Shown here piece after piece: positions 63,295-64,000 of a DNA stretch of 64,000 bases. The stretch is from Oscillospiraceae bacterium. Lineage in GTDB: Bacteria; Bacillota; Clostridia; Oscillospirales; Oscillospiraceae. The stretch's first letter is position 1, and each line of letters opens with the position of its first letter. The notes beneath the pieces were generated by a model that saw only the letters and a list, made by a program, of their open reading frames with translations, was not told the DNA's origin and made no database searches. The position numbers and the translations under genes were made by a program. Where the stretch lies: positions 1-64,000 of the forward strand of contig SVLU01000001.1 in assembly GCA_015067795.1 (NCBI GenBank). Reading direction: 5' to 3'.

Positions 63295-64000
63295 ATGTCG
63301 GAAACTAAAACCAATCTTGTAATTGTGGAATCGCCTGCAAAGGCCAAGACAATAGGCAAATATCTTGGAAGCAATTATAAGGTAACTGCGTCTATGGGAC
63401 ATCTTCGTGATCTCCCAAAGAGCACAATGGGCGTAGATCTTGAAAATGGGTTTATCCCACAGTACGTCCCGGTAAAGGGCAGAGAGGATACAATAAACGA
63501 GCTTAGAAAAGCTGCAAAGGCAAGTGAGAAAGTATTTCTCGCAACTGACCCGGACCGTGAGGGCGAAGCCATTTCATGGCATTTAAAAGAGCTTTTGGGC
63601 TTAGGCAGCGAAGCTTACAGAGTTACATTCAATGAAATTACAAAAAAGGTGGTTCAGGAGAGCATCCAAAATCCACGTGATATAGATCAGGATCTGGTTG
63701 ATGCACAGCAGGCAAGACGTATTCTTGACAGAATTGTTGGCTATCAGCTCAGTCCGCTCCTTTGGAGAAAGATCAGAAGAGGTCTTTCTGCCGGTCGAGT
63801 ACAGTCTGTTGCAACCAGAATAGTAAACGACAGGGAAAAAGAGATAAAAGCCTTTGTGCCGGAGGAATACTGGCTTCTTGAGGTTATCCTTTCATCTATG
63901 GATGGCAGCGGCAGCTTTAAGGCAAAATTCCACGGTATAAATGGCAAAAAGGCTGAGATAAAAAATGAAGAACAGGTTTTACAGATAATTGATGCAATAA
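63295..64000 (+). CDS. topA: DNA topoisomerase I (5' part, runs off window)
   Basis: About 235 residues are visible, truncated by the window edge. The Toprim domain has IVESPAKAKTIGKYLG (residues 10-25) with its catalytic Glu, and FLATDPDREGEAISWH (about 81-96) with the metal-binding acidic triad. RGLSAGRVQSVATRIV (about 162-177) begins the next domain. The active-site Tyr lies beyond the edge. It relaxes negative supercoils. The SD is AAGGAAGCG; only 12 bases separate it from dprA. Confidence 0.96.
   Translation, partial: MSETKTNLVIVESPAKAKTIGKYLGSNYKVTASMGHLRDLPKSTMGVDLENGFIPQYVPVKGREDTINELRKAAKASEKVFLATDPDREGEAISWHLKELLGLGSEAYRVTFNEITKKVVQESIQNPRDIDQDLVDAQQARRILDRIVGYQLSPLLWRKIRRGLSAGRVQSVATRIVNDREKEIKAFVPEEYWLLEVILSSMDGSGSFKAKFHGINGKKAEIKNEEQVLQIIDAI

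Overview
The window is a gene-dense, almost entirely + strand stretch of a Firmicutes chromosome, most likely a gut-type clostridium of the Oscillospiraceae/Ruminococcaceae. The evidence is the low-to-moderate GC content, strong Shine-Dalgarno sites, several TTG and GTG starts, clostridial families (DUF6809, DUF4830, YlmH, a FolT with a THF riboswitch), lipid-anchored cohesin proteins, and meso-DAP wall chemistry (Ddh plus a DAP-type MurE). The genus cannot be fixed from the sequence alone.

Layout. 0-4.7 kb: a lone ylmH (minus), two adjacent cohesin lipoproteins, and ddh. 5.1-17.9 kb: the division and cell wall (dcw) cluster mraZ-rsmH-ftsL-PBP-murE-mraY-ftsW-murG-murA-ftsQ-ftsZ. It starts with a near-consensus promoter and 10-bp-spaced MraZ boxes. 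murD, murF, murC, murB and ftsA are not in the cluster. 18-20.8 kb: a YihY-family membrane protein, then a THF riboswitch controlling folT-folC. 21.3-26.5 kb: lower glycolysis, pgk-tpiA-gpmI and a separately transcribed eno. 26.6-29 kb: a polar amino-acid ABC transporter whose binding protein appears to be a natural circular permutant. 29.3-33.5 kb: a DUF6809 protein, then prfA-tsaC-coaE-M18 aminopeptidase. 33.5-37.6 kb: tepA-uppP-ftsK. 37.7-38.5 kb: a small unknown gene, a run of six hairpins, and tRNA-Leu(GAG). 38.6-51.3 kb: rpoB-rpoC, then the str operon rpsL-rpsG-fusA-tuf, each from its own promoter. 51.3-57.4 kb: a DUF4830 protein (minus), an RsuA-family pseudouridine synthase, then a CdaR/PucR-type regulator with ftsE-ftsX, a coiled-coil M23 hydrolase and an unknown gene. 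57.4-64 kb: greA-lysS, a Fic protein with a DUF2500 protein, a SpoU methyltransferase, dprA and the 5' part of topA.

How the parts fit. Ddh makes meso-DAP, MurA-MurE-MraY-MurG build lipid II on the undecaprenyl phosphate recycled by UppP, and FtsW/PBP2/FtsQ/FtsL/FtsZ use it at the septum. FtsEX plus the M23 protein form a classic hydrolase-activation module for daughter-cell separation, and FtsK clears DNA from the septum. The rest is core transcription, translation and glycolysis.

Intergenic DNA is unusually rich in structure. Three families of short dispersed inverted-repeat elements (A: four copies, B: two, C: two) lie directly after genes or terminators. Their hairpin stems differ between copies but stay complementary. 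At two loci the element sits between near-duplicate terminators. The items most worth following up are the permuted binding protein, the tandem hairpin array next to tRNA-Leu, the cohesin lipoprotein pair, the covarying repeat families, and a cluster of TTTGGCAA half-sites over the pgk promoter.
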